Assembly: GCA_028693395.1 (NCBI GenBank)
Contig: JAQUVJ010000007.1
Location: 2,803 to 45,489, forward strand
Reading direction: 5' to 3'
DNA from: Candidatus Nanoarchaeia archaeon
GTDB lineage: Archaea > Nanobdellota > Nanobdellia > Woesearchaeales > JAQUVJ01
Length of the DNA: 42,687 bases
Position numbers and translations under genes: made by a program. Numbering within the stretch: position 1 is the first letter of the stretch; the number at the start of each line of letters is the position of its first letter. This document shows, piece after piece, positions 1 through 8,764 of the stretch. The notes beneath the pieces are model-generated. The model was not told the DNA's origin, ran no database searches, and saw only the letters and a list, made by a program, of their open reading frames with translations.

Positions 1-606
1 GTATTTACAGAACAAGGAGTCTCGATGCTTTCAGCTGTTTTACACTCTAAAATTGCAATACATATTAGCATACAAATCATTAATGCATTCGTTCAAATGA
101 GAAGATTTCTTGAATCTAATCAAGACACATTCAAAAGATTAAACATTGTTGAAACAAAACTATTAGAACACGATGATAATTTTAAAGAAATATTTAAACA
201 ATTAAATAAAAATCAAGAACTCACAAAAGGAATCTTTTTCGATGGACAATTTTTTGATTCATATCAATTTGTTTTAGATTTAATTAGAAAAGTAAAGAAA
301 CAAATCATATTAATTGATAATTATGTTGATGAAAGAACCTTAAATTTATTTAAAAAAACAAAAATAAAAGTAGATATTTACACAAAAAACATCACAAAAG
401 ATCTAATAGATGATTTAGAAAAATACAATTCACAATATAAACAAATAAATTTAATTCACTTTGAAAAATCACACGACAGATTTTTGATAATTGATGATGA
501 AACATATCACATAGGTTCATCGTTAAAAGATTTAGGAAAAAAGTGGTTTGCTTTCTCAAAAATAGACATAACAAAAGAAATCAAAGATAGGTTAAAAGGA
601 AATTAA
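1..606 (+). CDS. ORF6N domain protein with PLD-like C-terminus (5' truncated)
   Basis: The reading frame is open from the first base of the window, so the gene begins upstream. The first residues, VFTEQGVSMLSAVLHS, and the following IQIINAFVQMRRFL match the end of the ORF6N domain, a DNA-binding domain of phage antirepressors that is also common in chromosomal proteins. A short coiled segment follows. The C-terminal part has strand-helix alternation and ends in SHDRFLIIDDETYHIGSSL, like the H-x-(K/R) strand of a phospholipase-D-like fold, followed by KDLGKKWFAFSKID. Known family members pair ORF6N with such a domain. The function is unknown; a DNA-binding regulator or defence-related protein is possible. 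Identity of the ORF6N end is fairly sure, the PLD-like assignment moderately so. Confidence 0.75.
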   Translation, partial: VFTEQGVSMLSAVLHSKIAIHISIQIINAFVQMRRFLESNQDTFKRLNIVETKLLEHDDNFKEIFKQLNKNQELTKGIFFDGQFFDSYQFVLDLIRKVKKQIILIDNYVDERTLNLFKKTKIKVDIYTKNITKDLIDDLEKYNSQYKQINLIHFEKSHDRFLIIDDETYHIGSSLKDLGKKWFAFSKIDITKEIKDRLKGN

Positions 607-619
607 ATAAATTAAAAAA

Positions 620-1252
620 TTATAAAATTTTGAAATTTTCATGTTTAAGTTCAAATCCATATATAGAATAAAATAAATGCGAAAATTTGTTTTTTGTAAT
701 ATTATTATTAGATTTTTTTATGAGTTCAAATATTTTTTCTTTTCCATAAATATCAATTAAATATTTAACAGCAAATCCAGATTCAGAATATGTGTAATTA
801 TTTAAATTTTCAAATGAATCTATAAATCCTAGATATTGTTCTGGTTTTTTTTTATCTTCATATTGTTTTGAACAATAAATAGCAATACCTTCAATTAACC
901 AAAGAGGTTTTTTAAAGTTGCTGTTTAAAATATAACAAAAAGAATGAGTTAATTCGTGTTTTAATAATTTAAAATATTTCTCATCAGAATATTTATGATT
1001 ACTTTCTTGTTCAAAATTTTCAGGATTTAAGAGAAATACATCAGAATTAGACCATCCAACAATCCAATTTTCAGTAATTTCACCTCTTAATTTATTAATC
1101 ATTTTTCTATCTTTTATAAGATAAACATTGGGTTTATTTCTATTCCAATTAATTTCAAAAAATGATATGAGTTCTTTCATAGATTTTTCATAAAAAGAAT
1201 CTAATTTTTTATTCAATTCTTCATTTTTTATTTCACGGATTTCAAATGCCAT
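620..1252 (-). CDS. Gluzincin-type metalloprotease-like protein
   Basis: A 210-residue soluble protein with no signal peptide or membrane segment. It contains LKHELTHSF, an HExxH zinc-binding motif, near residue 117, and WLIEGIAIYCS about 20 residues later, which supplies the third zinc ligand (Glu) as in gluzincin 'peptidase MA-like' proteins. The substrate is unknown. It faces the next gene divergently across about 100 bases of AT-rich DNA that would hold both promoters. The ATG start is the only plausible one and follows an AT-rich leader without a clear ribosome binding site, so transcription is probably leaderless. Family assignment rests on the motif pair; it might be a non-proteolytic relative. 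Confidence 0.7.
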   Translation of the reverse strand: MAFEIREIKNEELNKKLDSFYEKSMKELISFFEINWNRNKPNVYLIKDRKMINKLRGEITENWIVGWSNSDVFLLNPENFEQESNHKYSDEKYFKLLKHELTHSFCYILNSNFKKPLWLIEGIAIYCSKQYEDKKKPEQYLGFIDSFENLNNYTYSESGFAVKYLIDIYGKEKIFELIKKSNNNITKNKFSHLFYSIYGFELKHENFKIL

Positions 1253-1354
1253 ATTTAAAAATGGTTAGTTAAATATAAAAATATTGTGTTTCTTATTCTT
1301 TATAAAGTATAAAAAATAGAAAAGAATATAAATATAAATTTATAAAATAATTTT

Positions 1355-2620
1355 ATGAATTATAAAATAAAGAAAAATACAATAATCTTTCTTTTTTTTT
1401 TAACATTATTTTTTTTTTCAGGATGTAGTAAATATTTCGACTATAATCAAAATGGAAATGTTAGAGTTAGTTATAAACCAAAAGAAATTGATTCATTTTG
1501 TGGAAATAATATAAAGGAATTTGGAGAATCTTGTTCTAATTGTCCTGAAGATGTAAGATGTTTGGAAAATGAAACATGTTGTTATGGAAGATGTGAAAAA
1601 ATTAATTGTTATGTTGATAGTGATTGTGAAGATGAAAAAGCTTTTTCAATAAATTATTGTTTTTCAAAAGGAACTTGTGATTCAAAATGTTATTTTAATT
1701 ATTCAGAAGAATTTATAGATGAAATAGTAGTAATATATGAAGAAGAAGAAAAAAGATATTTTTCATATGATGAAGGATATTTTGATTTTAAAGAAGTTAA
1801 TTTTTTATCTGATTTTTATAAAGAACATGAAGATATTTATGATTTTTTAATAGTAGCACCACAAAAGGAAAAACTTTCATCTAGTTATCATTATAAGGTA
1901 AATTCTTTAGTTGAAAATATTGGATTTCCAATATACAATGATTCAAATTATAAATTTCTAAAATCACTTAATTTTTTGAGTTTTTATAACTCATATAAAG
2001 CAAATTTAAACAATAAAAATAAAAATAGATATAGTGAATTGATTTTAAGTATAGTTTTTCATGAAGTTGGACATCAATGGTGTTGTTATTTAGAAGGTTT
2101 GGGAAATTTTGAATATGCGTTACCTGGACATTGGACAAATAACTTGGATCTTTTTTCGGGTAATGAAAAAAATATAGACATTATGTCAACAAATCAATGG
2201 ATTAAAAAGGATGATGAAATGATTTGTAATGATATAAATTTTGTATCAAGAGGATTTTCAAATTTAACAATGTATTTAGCTGGATTTATTTCAAAAGATG
2301 AAGTAGGTCCACTTTATTTACATAGATTTCAAAGTTATAATAATAGTTCTAGGGATACTTGGGGACCTAGTTGTTATGATGATGTAAATTTTACAAAAAC
2401 AGAAATAATAACAATTGAAGATATAATTCAAAAAAATGGAGAAAGAATTCCAAGTTATAAAACAAGTCAAAAAGATTTTTATTTCAAATATGTAATTGTA
2501 GTTCCTTATGGAGATACTTTAAATACAGATTTTTTAGAATATATTAATATATATTTGACTCAAACACCACAATTATGGTCTGAGTATACAAATAATAAAT
2601 CAACAGCAAGAATTAGATGA
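1355..2620 (+). CDS. Exported Cys-rich lipoprotein with HExxH metalloprotease motif
   Basis: A 421-residue protein. The N-terminus has a basic start, a hydrophobic stretch and the lipobox-like FFSGC (Cys about residue 24), so it is probably a surface-anchored lipoprotein. Residues about 48-110 are Cys-rich (CGNNIKEFGESCSNCPED and similar), a pattern seen in many DPANN secreted proteins. Near residue 235 lies VFHEVGHQWCC, an HExxH zinc motif, followed by a Gly/Asp-rich region. This supports an extracellular zinc metalloprotease. Several N-x-S/T sites would suit archaeal glycosylation. It lies divergent to another HExxH protein; a shared role is possible but not shown. Substrate unknown. Confidence 0.7.
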   Translation: MNYKIKKNTIIFLFFLTLFFFSGCSKYFDYNQNGNVRVSYKPKEIDSFCGNNIKEFGESCSNCPEDVRCLENETCCYGRCEKINCYVDSDCEDEKAFSINYCFSKGTCDSKCYFNYSEEFIDEIVVIYEEEEKRYFSYDEGYFDFKEVNFLSDFYKEHEDIYDFLIVAPQKEKLSSSYHYKVNSLVENIGFPIYNDSNYKFLKSLNFLSFYNSYKANLNNKNKNRYSELILSIVFHEVGHQWCCYLEGLGNFEYALPGHWTNNLDLFSGNEKNIDIMSTNQWIKKDDEMICNDINFVSRGFSNLTMYLAGFISKDEVGPLYLHRFQSYNNSSRDTWGPSCYDDVNFTKTEIITIEDIIQKNGERIPSYKTSQKDFYFKYVIVVPYGDTLNTDFLEYINIYLTQTPQLWSEYTNNKSTARIR

Positions 2621-2710
2621 ATTATATATTTTATAAATATTAAATATAATATATTAAATATAAGGAATAATTAAAAATATTTATAAATTAAAAAAATATA
2701 AAAAATAAAA

Positions 2711-3418
2711 ATGGAAAAAATCTTATTAAATTTAAGAAAAGAATTGATTGAAAATATCGATGAAAAAACAAAAAATAGTGCTCAAAGATTTTTTAAAGAA
2801 AAGGTTGATTTTTATGGAGTTAAAACATCATTTGTAGGTAAAATCTCAAAAAATTATTTTAACGAAATAAAAGATTTATCAAAAGAAAAAATTTTTGAAA
2901 TGTGTGAAGAATTATTTATATCAAAAATATTAGAAGAATCTTTTATCGCATGTGATTGGTCTTATAAATTAGAAAAACAATATGAGCAAGAAGACTTTTT
3001 TGTTTTTGAAAAATGGTTAAAAAAATATGTGAATAATTGGGCAACATGTGATACACTTTGTAATCATACAATAGGAAGTTTTGTAGAAAAATATCCAAAA
3101 TATATAAATAAATTAAAGGATTGGACAGAATCTAAAAATCGTTGGGTAAAAAGAGGTGCAGCTGTAACATTAATTATTCCAGCAAGAAAAGGAAAATTCT
3201 TAGATGATATTTTTGAAATATCAGATCTTTTATTACAAGACAAAGATGATTTAGTTCAAAAAGGTTATGGATGGATGTTGAAGGCGTCAAGTGAATTTTA
3301 TCAAAAGGAAGTTTTTGACTATGTTATGAAAAATAAAAATAAAATGCCAAGAACTTCTTTAAGATATGCAATAGAAAAAATGCCAATTGATTTGAGAAAA
3401 AAAGCAATGGAAAAGTAG
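2711..3418 (+). CDS. AlkD-like DNA alkylation repair protein
   Basis: A 235-residue, all-helical protein of the DNA alkylation repair (AlkC/AlkD) HEAT-like family, whose members remove bulky or cationic alkylated bases without flipping them. The functional residues of Bacillus cereus AlkD (Trp109, Asp113, Arg148, Trp187) all have counterparts here: Trp110 and Asp114 in NNWATCDTLCNH, Arg148 in WVKRGA, and Trp188 in KGYGWMLK. Length matches the family. It starts at an ATG preceded by an A/T-only leader, consistent with leaderless expression. It appears monocistronic or leads into the small gene downstream after about 30 bases. Family confidence is high; lesion specificity cannot be read from the sequence. 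Confidence 0.88.
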   Translation: MEKILLNLRKELIENIDEKTKNSAQRFFKEKVDFYGVKTSFVGKISKNYFNEIKDLSKEKIFEMCEELFISKILEESFIACDWSYKLEKQYEQEDFFVFEKWLKKYVNNWATCDTLCNHTIGSFVEKYPKYINKLKDWTESKNRWVKRGAAVTLIIPARKGKFLDDIFEISDLLLQDKDDLVQKGYGWMLKASSEFYQKEVFDYVMKNKNKMPRTSLRYAIEKMPIDLRKKAMEK

Positions 3419-3447
3419 TTTATTAATATAAATAAAAATTATTTTTA

Positions 3448-3720
3448 ATGATTATTATGGAAAAGCATCCAAAAACGATAAAAGACTTTGAAGGAACATT
3501 TGAGGAATTAGCCAAATCAATAGGTAATATGTCATACGATCAGACATCATTATTTATTGAAAAATTAGCTGATGATATAAAAAATCAAGCAGATGCAGAT
3601 TCTAAAAGAGGAAGAAAACAATTGTCAGATAAATTATATAAAACATCACAAGAATTATACAAAGCAAAAGATGAAATGTTAAAAGCTTGGAAAATTTGTA
3701 AATCACATATGAAAAAATGA
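3448..3720 (+). CDS. Small helical hypothetical protein
   Basis: A 90-residue, highly charged, probably all-helical protein with no membrane segment or recognised motif. The start could also be the ATG three codons downstream (MEKHPKTIKDFEG). It follows the AlkD-like gene by 29 bases on the same strand and may share its transcript. Its last codons overlap by ATGA with a short ORF at 3717-3842. I do not recognise a family. The length, a good start region and the absence of low-complexity sequence make it a plausible real gene. Confidence 0.55.
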   Translation: MIIMEKHPKTIKDFEGTFEELAKSIGNMSYDQTSLFIEKLADDIKNQADADSKRGRKQLSDKLYKTSQELYKAKDEMLKAWKICKSHMKK

Positions 3721-3842
3721 TAAACATTGATGATAATATATTAAATTTAATAGAGATAATAAAAAATTTTTTTTTGTCCCCATTTGATAATGTTTCTACT
3801 ATTATTATTGCATGGAATTTTATACAGAAAGTAAAATCTTGA
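3717..3842 (+). CDS. Possible 41-residue ORF or remnant, overlapping upstream gene by ATGA
   Basis: It starts at an ATG that overlaps the TGA of the preceding gene (ATGA), the usual signature of translational coupling, and encodes 41 residues (MINIDDNILNLIEIIKNF, then LSPFDNVSTIIIAWNF). It runs into a second reading frame that carries on the similarity-like composition (see 3812-4090), so the two may be remnants of one gene separated by a frameshift. No family is recognised. It may equally be a real small protein. Confidence 0.25.
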   Translation: MINIDDNILNLIEIIKNFFLSPFDNVSTIIIAWNFIQKVKS

Positions 3843-4090
3843 TATTTAATACTGATGTTGATTATAATTTCAATAATAAATTAGAAGAAGTTATTAAAAT
3901 TATAAGTGAAAAATTTAATATTGATAGTTTTATTATTGATGTTGTTTAGGTAGGTAAAAAAAGTCTTGATTTGAATATAATTTTAAACTTATTAAAATTA
4001 GAAAATGAAAAAAATGTTGAAATTATTGATTTTATTAAAGAAAGATTTCATGAATCAAAAAATTGGATTATTGAAAAATCTAACAAATAA
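3812..4090 (+). pseudogene. ORF interrupted by an in-frame TAG; probable gene remnant
   Basis: From the ATG at 3812 a frame reads 45 codons, meets TAG at 3947-3949, and stays open for another 46 codons to a TAA at 4088-4090. Both halves have the same Lys/Asn/Ile-rich, well-formed helical composition (LEEVIKIISEKFNIDSFIID before the stop; LNIILNLLKLENEKNVEIID after it), which suggests one coding sequence with a single nonsense codon. It converges on the minus-strand gene that ends at 4080, overlapping it by 11 bases. Alternatives are two unrelated short ORFs by chance, or recoding of the amber codon, for which nothing else in the window argues. Confidence 0.35.
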
Positions 4091-4958
4091 TTGGATTTTC
4101 AGCATCACTTGAACAAACAATCATATTTTGTAAAATATAAAAAGAATCTATACTTGAATCATCGATTTTTGCTTTACAACAAATATTTCTAGCAGTATTT
4201 TGAGCTAAAATATTATATTTTTCTTCTGCTTGAATTTTTGAAAACTCCGCACTCTGTAAATCAGATTCTAATTCGGTCTTTTCATTCATAATTAAATTTA
4301 CTTCTGTTTGTATTTTTTTTTCACATTCTTGATTTATTTGAGAAATTTGAAAAATATAATTATTTATTTCATCTTTATGTGCTATTTCTTTTTCACTTAT
4401 ATTTATTTTGAATTCTTTGTTTAAATTAGTTAATTCTTGTTCTAAATTTTTTGATTTTTCTTTATATTCGAAACTTTCATTTTTTGTTTTTTCTAAATTT
4501 TCACTAATTATTTTATTCATAGAATCTAGATTTTTTACTTCTTCTAATAATTCTTTATTTTTATTTTCTAATTCAGTTAATTTTGCAAAGTATTCATCAG
4601 AACTCATTTCTTGCCCATTAAATTGTTTAATAGTATGATATCCTGCATTTAATAAAGGTAATATTACTGATATTACTATGATTAAGAAAGCACATATTAT
4701 AATAAAAACAGTGCTGTGTTCATGTGTAAAATTTTCAATAATATTAAATTCAAGCCCTTTAAATTTTTTTTTAGAATTGTTTTTATCATTTTTGAAATTA
4801 TTTTTTTCAATGTTATTATCATTTTTATTTGAGTTGTTTTCATTTGATAAATCAATAGATTCTTCAAAAGAATGTTTAAGATTTGAATCATAAGTTCTAT
4901 TTTTACTTTTTTTTTCTAAATGTTTATCAAGATCTTTGTTAATATCAAATTTTTTCAT
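4080..4958 (-). CDS. Membrane-anchored coiled-coil protein
   Basis: A 292-residue protein. Residues 1-80 are hydrophilic, rich in Lys, Asn and Asp; one transmembrane helix follows (about 84-107, VFIIICAFLIIVISVILPLL). Next is a long heptad-like coiled coil (about 125-245, Glu/Lys/Leu/Asn). The short C-terminal module contains NICCKAKID and IVCSSDAENPIIC, with several cysteines. Similar TM plus coiled coil plus Cys-tail proteins occur in DPANN genomes without assigned function. By topology the coiled coil is probably outside the cell, but orientation is inferred only from charge distribution. It is convergent with the decayed ORF at its 3' end. Confidence 0.65.
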   Translation of the reverse strand: MKKFDINKDLDKHLEKKSKNRTYDSNLKHSFEESIDLSNENNSNKNDNNIEKNNFKNDKNNSKKKFKGLEFNIIENFTHEHSTVFIIICAFLIIVISVILPLLNAGYHTIKQFNGQEMSSDEYFAKLTELENKNKELLEEVKNLDSMNKIISENLEKTKNESFEYKEKSKNLEQELTNLNKEFKINISEKEIAHKDEINNYIFQISQINQECEKKIQTEVNLIMNEKTELESDLQSAEFSKIQAEEKYNILAQNTARNICCKAKIDDSSIDSFYILQNMIVCSSDAENPIIC

Positions 4959-5062
4959 ATCATTTCTAAATATTTTGTGTTTTTAAATGTTACTATTTTG
5001 TTTAGAAAATAAGAAAAAAAATAGAAAAAGAAATTAAAAAATAAAATACAAAAAAAATAAAA

Positions 5063-7690
5063 TTATTTATTATTTTTTATTGTTGATTGTGCTGCTGCAA
5101 GTCTTGCAATTGGAACTCTAAAAGGAGAACAACTTACATAATTTAATCCAACTTTTTCACAAAAATCTATTGATTTTGGGTTTCCTCCATGTTCTCCACA
5201 GATTCCTAATTTGAAATCCGGTTTTTCATTTCTAGATTTTATTACAGCCATTTCAACTAATTGTCCAGGACCTTCTGTATCTAATGATTCAAAAGGATCT
5301 TCTTCGATTATATTTTTGTCTAAATAATATCCTAAGAATTTTCCTACATCATCTCTTGAAAATCCTAAAGTCATTTGAGTTAAATCGTTTGTTCCAAAAG
5401 AAAAGAAGTCAGCTTCTTTTACAATTTTATCAGCACAAAGAGCAGCTCTTGGAGTTTCAATCATCGTTCCTATTTTGTAATCTATTGTTTTTGATTTTTC
5501 TTCAAAGACTTTATTTATTGTTTCAATTATAATGTTTTTTTGGTTTGTTAATTCATTAACATTTCCAATTAAAGGGACCATTATTTCTGGAACAATGTTT
5601 ATATTTTTTTCAATTGATACTTCAATTGCAGCTTCCATAATTGCTCTTATTTGCATTTCTGTAATTTCTGGATATGTTATTCCAAGTCTACATCCTCTAT
5701 GTCCCATCATTGGATTTACTTCTTCTAATTTTTCCATGTTTATTCTGATTTCTTCAATTGCTATGTTTAATGATTTTGCTAAATCTTCAATTTCAGATTC
5801 TTCATTTGGTAAAAATTCGTGTAAAGGAGGATCTAACAATCTTATTGTTACAGGTTTTTCTAACATTAAAGAATAGATTCCTTTGAAATCAGATTTTTGA
5901 AATGGTAAAACTTTTTTAAGAGCAATTTCTCTTTGTTCTTTTGTTTTTGATAAAATCATTTCTCTTACAGCTTTAATTCTTTCTTTTCCAAAAAACATAT
6001 GTTCTGTTCTGCAAAGTCCAATTCCTTGTGCACCAAAATTTAAAGCAGTTTGTGCATCTTTTGGAGTGTCTGCATTTGTTCTAATTTGAAGTCTTCTATA
6101 TTTATCTGCAATTTTCATTAATTTTTCAAAATTTCCTGATAATGTTGGTTCTTCAAGTTCAAGTTCGCAATTATAAACAGCACCAGTAGTTCCATTTAAA
6201 GTAATAAAATCTCCTTCTTTTAACACAATATTTTTTACAGTTATTGTTTTTGTTTCTTCATCAATATTTAATTCACTACATCCAGCAACACAACACTTAC
6301 CCATTCCTCTAGCAACAACCGCAGCATGTGATGTCATTCCTCCTCTTGCTGTTAATATTCCTTGAGAAGCATCCATTCCAATTATGTCTTCAGGTGAAGT
6401 TTCGTTTCTAACTAAAATAACTTTTTCTCCACTTTCTGATGCACTTTTTGCATCCATTGCATTAAAAACAATCTTTCCAACGGCTGCTCCTGGTGATGCA
6501 GGTAATCCTTTAGCTATTATATTTGCATTTATTGCTTTATTTTCATTAATTTGTTTATGTAAAAGTTGATTTAATGAATTAGGATCAATTCTTAAAATTG
6601 CTTCTTCTTCTGAGATTTTTCCTTCTTCTAGTAAGTCTATAGCAATATTTACAGCTGCATTTCCTGTTCTTTTTCCATTTCTTGTTTGTAAAATGTATAA
6701 TTTTCCTTCTTGAATTGTAAATTCGATATCTTGCATATCTTTATAGTGATTTTCAAGTTTTTCTCTAATATCAACTAATTCATTATAGATTTCAGGCATA
6801 ATTTCTTTTAATTCTTCAATTGATTGTGGAGTTCTAATTCCTGCAACAACATCTTCACCTTGTGCATTTATTAAAAATTCTCCATAAAATTTATTTTCTC
6901 CATTTGATGGATTTCTTGTAAAACAAACACCAGTTCCACTAGTATTTCCCATATTTCCAAATACCATTGCTTGAACATTTACAGCAGTTCCTAAAAGACC
7001 TTTTATATTATTTAATTTTCTATAAAAAATAGCTCTTTCATTATTCCATGAGTTAAAAACTGCATCAATTGCCATTTGTAATTGTTCTCTTGGATTTTGT
7101 GGAAAATCATATCCTTTTGTATCTCTAATTACTTTTTTATAACTTTCAATTACTTCTTTTAAATCTTGAGAATTTAATTCAACATCTGTTGCAACATTTC
7201 TTTCTTTTTTTTTGTTTTCTAAAATTTCTTCAAATTTTGAATGTGAAACTTCCATAACAACATCTCCAAACATTTGAATAAATCTTCTATAAGCATCAAG
7301 AGCAAATCTTTCATTATTTGTTTTTGTAGCAAGTCCTATAACAGAATTATCATTTAAACCTAAATTCAAAACGGTATCCATCATTCCAGGCATTGAAACT
7401 GCAGCACCTGATCTAACAGAAACAAGTAAAGGATCACTTTCATCTCCTAATTTTTTACCCATTTCTTCTTCTAATTTAGCAAGATTTTCATTTATTTGAT
7501 TAATTACTTCAATTGGATGTGATTTATTATTTTTGTAATAAATATCACAAGCTTGTGTTGTAATTGTGAAACCTGATGAAACAGGTAGTCCAATTTTTTT
7601 CATTTCAGCAAGGTTTGCACCTTTTCCTCCTAGTAACTGCTTTTGTTCTTTACTTCCTTCATAAAAACTATAGACAAATTTTTCTTCCAT
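5063..7690 (-). CDS. ppdK: Pyruvate, phosphate dikinase
   Basis: Interconverts pyruvate + ATP + Pi and phosphoenolpyruvate + AMP + PPi in the cytoplasm, linking lower glycolysis and gluconeogenesis. The chosen start, the ATG at 7690, gives 875 residues, close to the 874 of the Clostridium symbiosum enzyme. It sits eight bases after a GGTG ribosome-binding-like motif; a GTG three codons upstream is less likely. The N-terminal ATP-grasp domain begins LLGGKGANLAEM. The swivelling phosphohistidine domain has GGMTSHAAVVARGM with His455, the number it has in C. symbiosum. The C-terminal PEP/pyruvate TIM barrel has FSFGTNDLTQMTLGFSRDD and LGICGEHGG, with the catalytic Cys. All domains are intact. 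It appears monocistronic, with T-rich DNA (minus strand) downstream at 4990-5060. Confidence 0.97.
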   Translation of the reverse strand: MEEKFVYSFYEGSKEQKQLLGGKGANLAEMKKIGLPVSSGFTITTQACDIYYKNNKSHPIEVINQINENLAKLEEEMGKKLGDESDPLLVSVRSGAAVSMPGMMDTVLNLGLNDNSVIGLATKTNNERFALDAYRRFIQMFGDVVMEVSHSKFEEILENKKKERNVATDVELNSQDLKEVIESYKKVIRDTKGYDFPQNPREQLQMAIDAVFNSWNNERAIFYRKLNNIKGLLGTAVNVQAMVFGNMGNTSGTGVCFTRNPSNGENKFYGEFLINAQGEDVVAGIRTPQSIEELKEIMPEIYNELVDIREKLENHYKDMQDIEFTIQEGKLYILQTRNGKRTGNAAVNIAIDLLEEGKISEEEAILRIDPNSLNQLLHKQINENKAINANIIAKGLPASPGAAVGKIVFNAMDAKSASESGEKVILVRNETSPEDIIGMDASQGILTARGGMTSHAAVVARGMGKCCVAGCSELNIDEETKTITVKNIVLKEGDFITLNGTTGAVYNCELELEEPTLSGNFEKLMKIADKYRRLQIRTNADTPKDAQTALNFGAQGIGLCRTEHMFFGKERIKAVREMILSKTKEQREIALKKVLPFQKSDFKGIYSLMLEKPVTIRLLDPPLHEFLPNEESEIEDLAKSLNIAIEEIRINMEKLEEVNPMMGHRGCRLGITYPEITEMQIRAIMEAAIEVSIEKNINIVPEIMVPLIGNVNELTNQKNIIIETINKVFEEKSKTIDYKIGTMIETPRAALCADKIVKEADFFSFGTNDLTQMTLGFSRDDVGKFLGYYLDKNIIEEDPFESLDTEGPGQLVEMAVIKSRNEKPDFKLGICGEHGGNPKSIDFCEKVGLNYVSCSPFRVPIARLAAAQSTIKNNK

Positions 7691-7864
7691 ATAATACACC
7701 TAAACTTTGTGTTATTTAAAATATCATTTTTATTAAAATAATCTAATTATTATTAAAACTCTTTGTTTGTTTTTTTTTAGAATAAAAAAAACTCTTTAAA
7801 ATATATGTGTTACTTTTTAGTTATTTTTTTATTTTATTTTATTATATATCTAATTATATAATTA

Positions 7865-8569
7865 CTATTTATTATAAATATCAAAATCATAACTTTCTTT
7901 TTTATTTAAAATAATTGCATTATAAGTTTTTTTTAAAGATGAAAAATAATATTTCATTCTTCCTTCTTTTTGTAATCTTCTTGTATCGTAATAATATCTT
8001 TTTGAAATTAGTGTTTTTGTTTTAAAATGTTTTGAAATAGAATTTGTAAAATTGCTATCTTCTGCAAAGATTAGATTTTCATTAAATCCTCTCACTTTTT
8101 CAAATGATTTTTTAGTGCAAATAATGTTAGCACCAATACTTAAAGCATATATTGGTTTTGTTATAAAAATAAATAAAGATGCAATATCAAAAGAAATTTT
8201 ATCAAAGATATTTTTTGTGTTTGCTTTTGGAGTAGGAATAATACATTCAATTTTTTTTCTTTTCATTAAATTAATTATGTCATAAATATAAGTATTGGAA
8301 ATTAATCTAACATCAGCATCAAAAAACACTAAGAATTTTCCTTGTGCAATTTTTCCTCCATTGTTTCTTGCTTTTGAAGGAAGTCCTCCATCGACAATTT
8401 TACAATTAAATTTTTCTGCAATTTTTCTTGTTTTATCTGTTGAATTGTTATCTGAAACAATGATTTCATAATTTTCTAGTTTTTCTTGTTTTATTATATC
8501 TTTTAATAAAAATGGTAGATGTTTTTCTTCATTTTTTGTTGGTATTATTATAGATATTTCAGTTGCCAT
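7865..8569 (-). CDS. Family 2 glycosyltransferase
   Basis: A 234-residue GT-A fold glycosyltransferase. The start MATEISIIIPTKNEEKHL is the typical first strand and nucleotide-binding loop. NYEIIVSDNNSTDKT is the second motif, and VFFDADVRL (Asp84-x-Asp86) is the metal-binding DxD motif. There is no transmembrane segment at the C-terminus, though hydrophobic stretches at about 110-150 could associate with the membrane. It probably transfers a sugar to a lipid carrier, glycan or surface protein; donor and acceptor cannot be inferred. A GGTAATAC motif precedes the ATG. It is transcribed in the same direction as ppdK but separated from it by about 175 AT-rich bases. Confidence 0.88.
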   Translation of the reverse strand: MATEISIIIPTKNEEKHLPFLLKDIIKQEKLENYEIIVSDNNSTDKTRKIAEKFNCKIVDGGLPSKARNNGGKIAQGKFLVFFDADVRLISNTYIYDIINLMKRKKIECIIPTPKANTKNIFDKISFDIASLFIFITKPIYALSIGANIICTKKSFEKVRGFNENLIFAEDSNFTNSISKHFKTKTLISKRYYYDTRRLQKEGRMKYYFSSLKKTYNAIILNKKESYDFDIYNK

Positions 8570-8764
8570 TGTATTACCTTTTTTTTATATTGATTGTTAT
8601 TAATATTTTTTAAAGTTATATTAAGATTACTAATTTTTAAGATTTATAAAGATTTTTTTGTTTTATTATGTTTTTTTAATAATAGAATTTAATTTATTTA
8701 ATATGATAAATTTTAATTAATTTAAAAGTATAAAAAATAAGAAAAACAAAAAAAATAAAAAGAA

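Noticed and set aside
3947-3949. In-frame TAG as pyrrolysine
   Set aside because: No pyl genes or methylamine genes are in view, and other genes here end normally in TAG (for example sufB's upstream regulator and nrdD).
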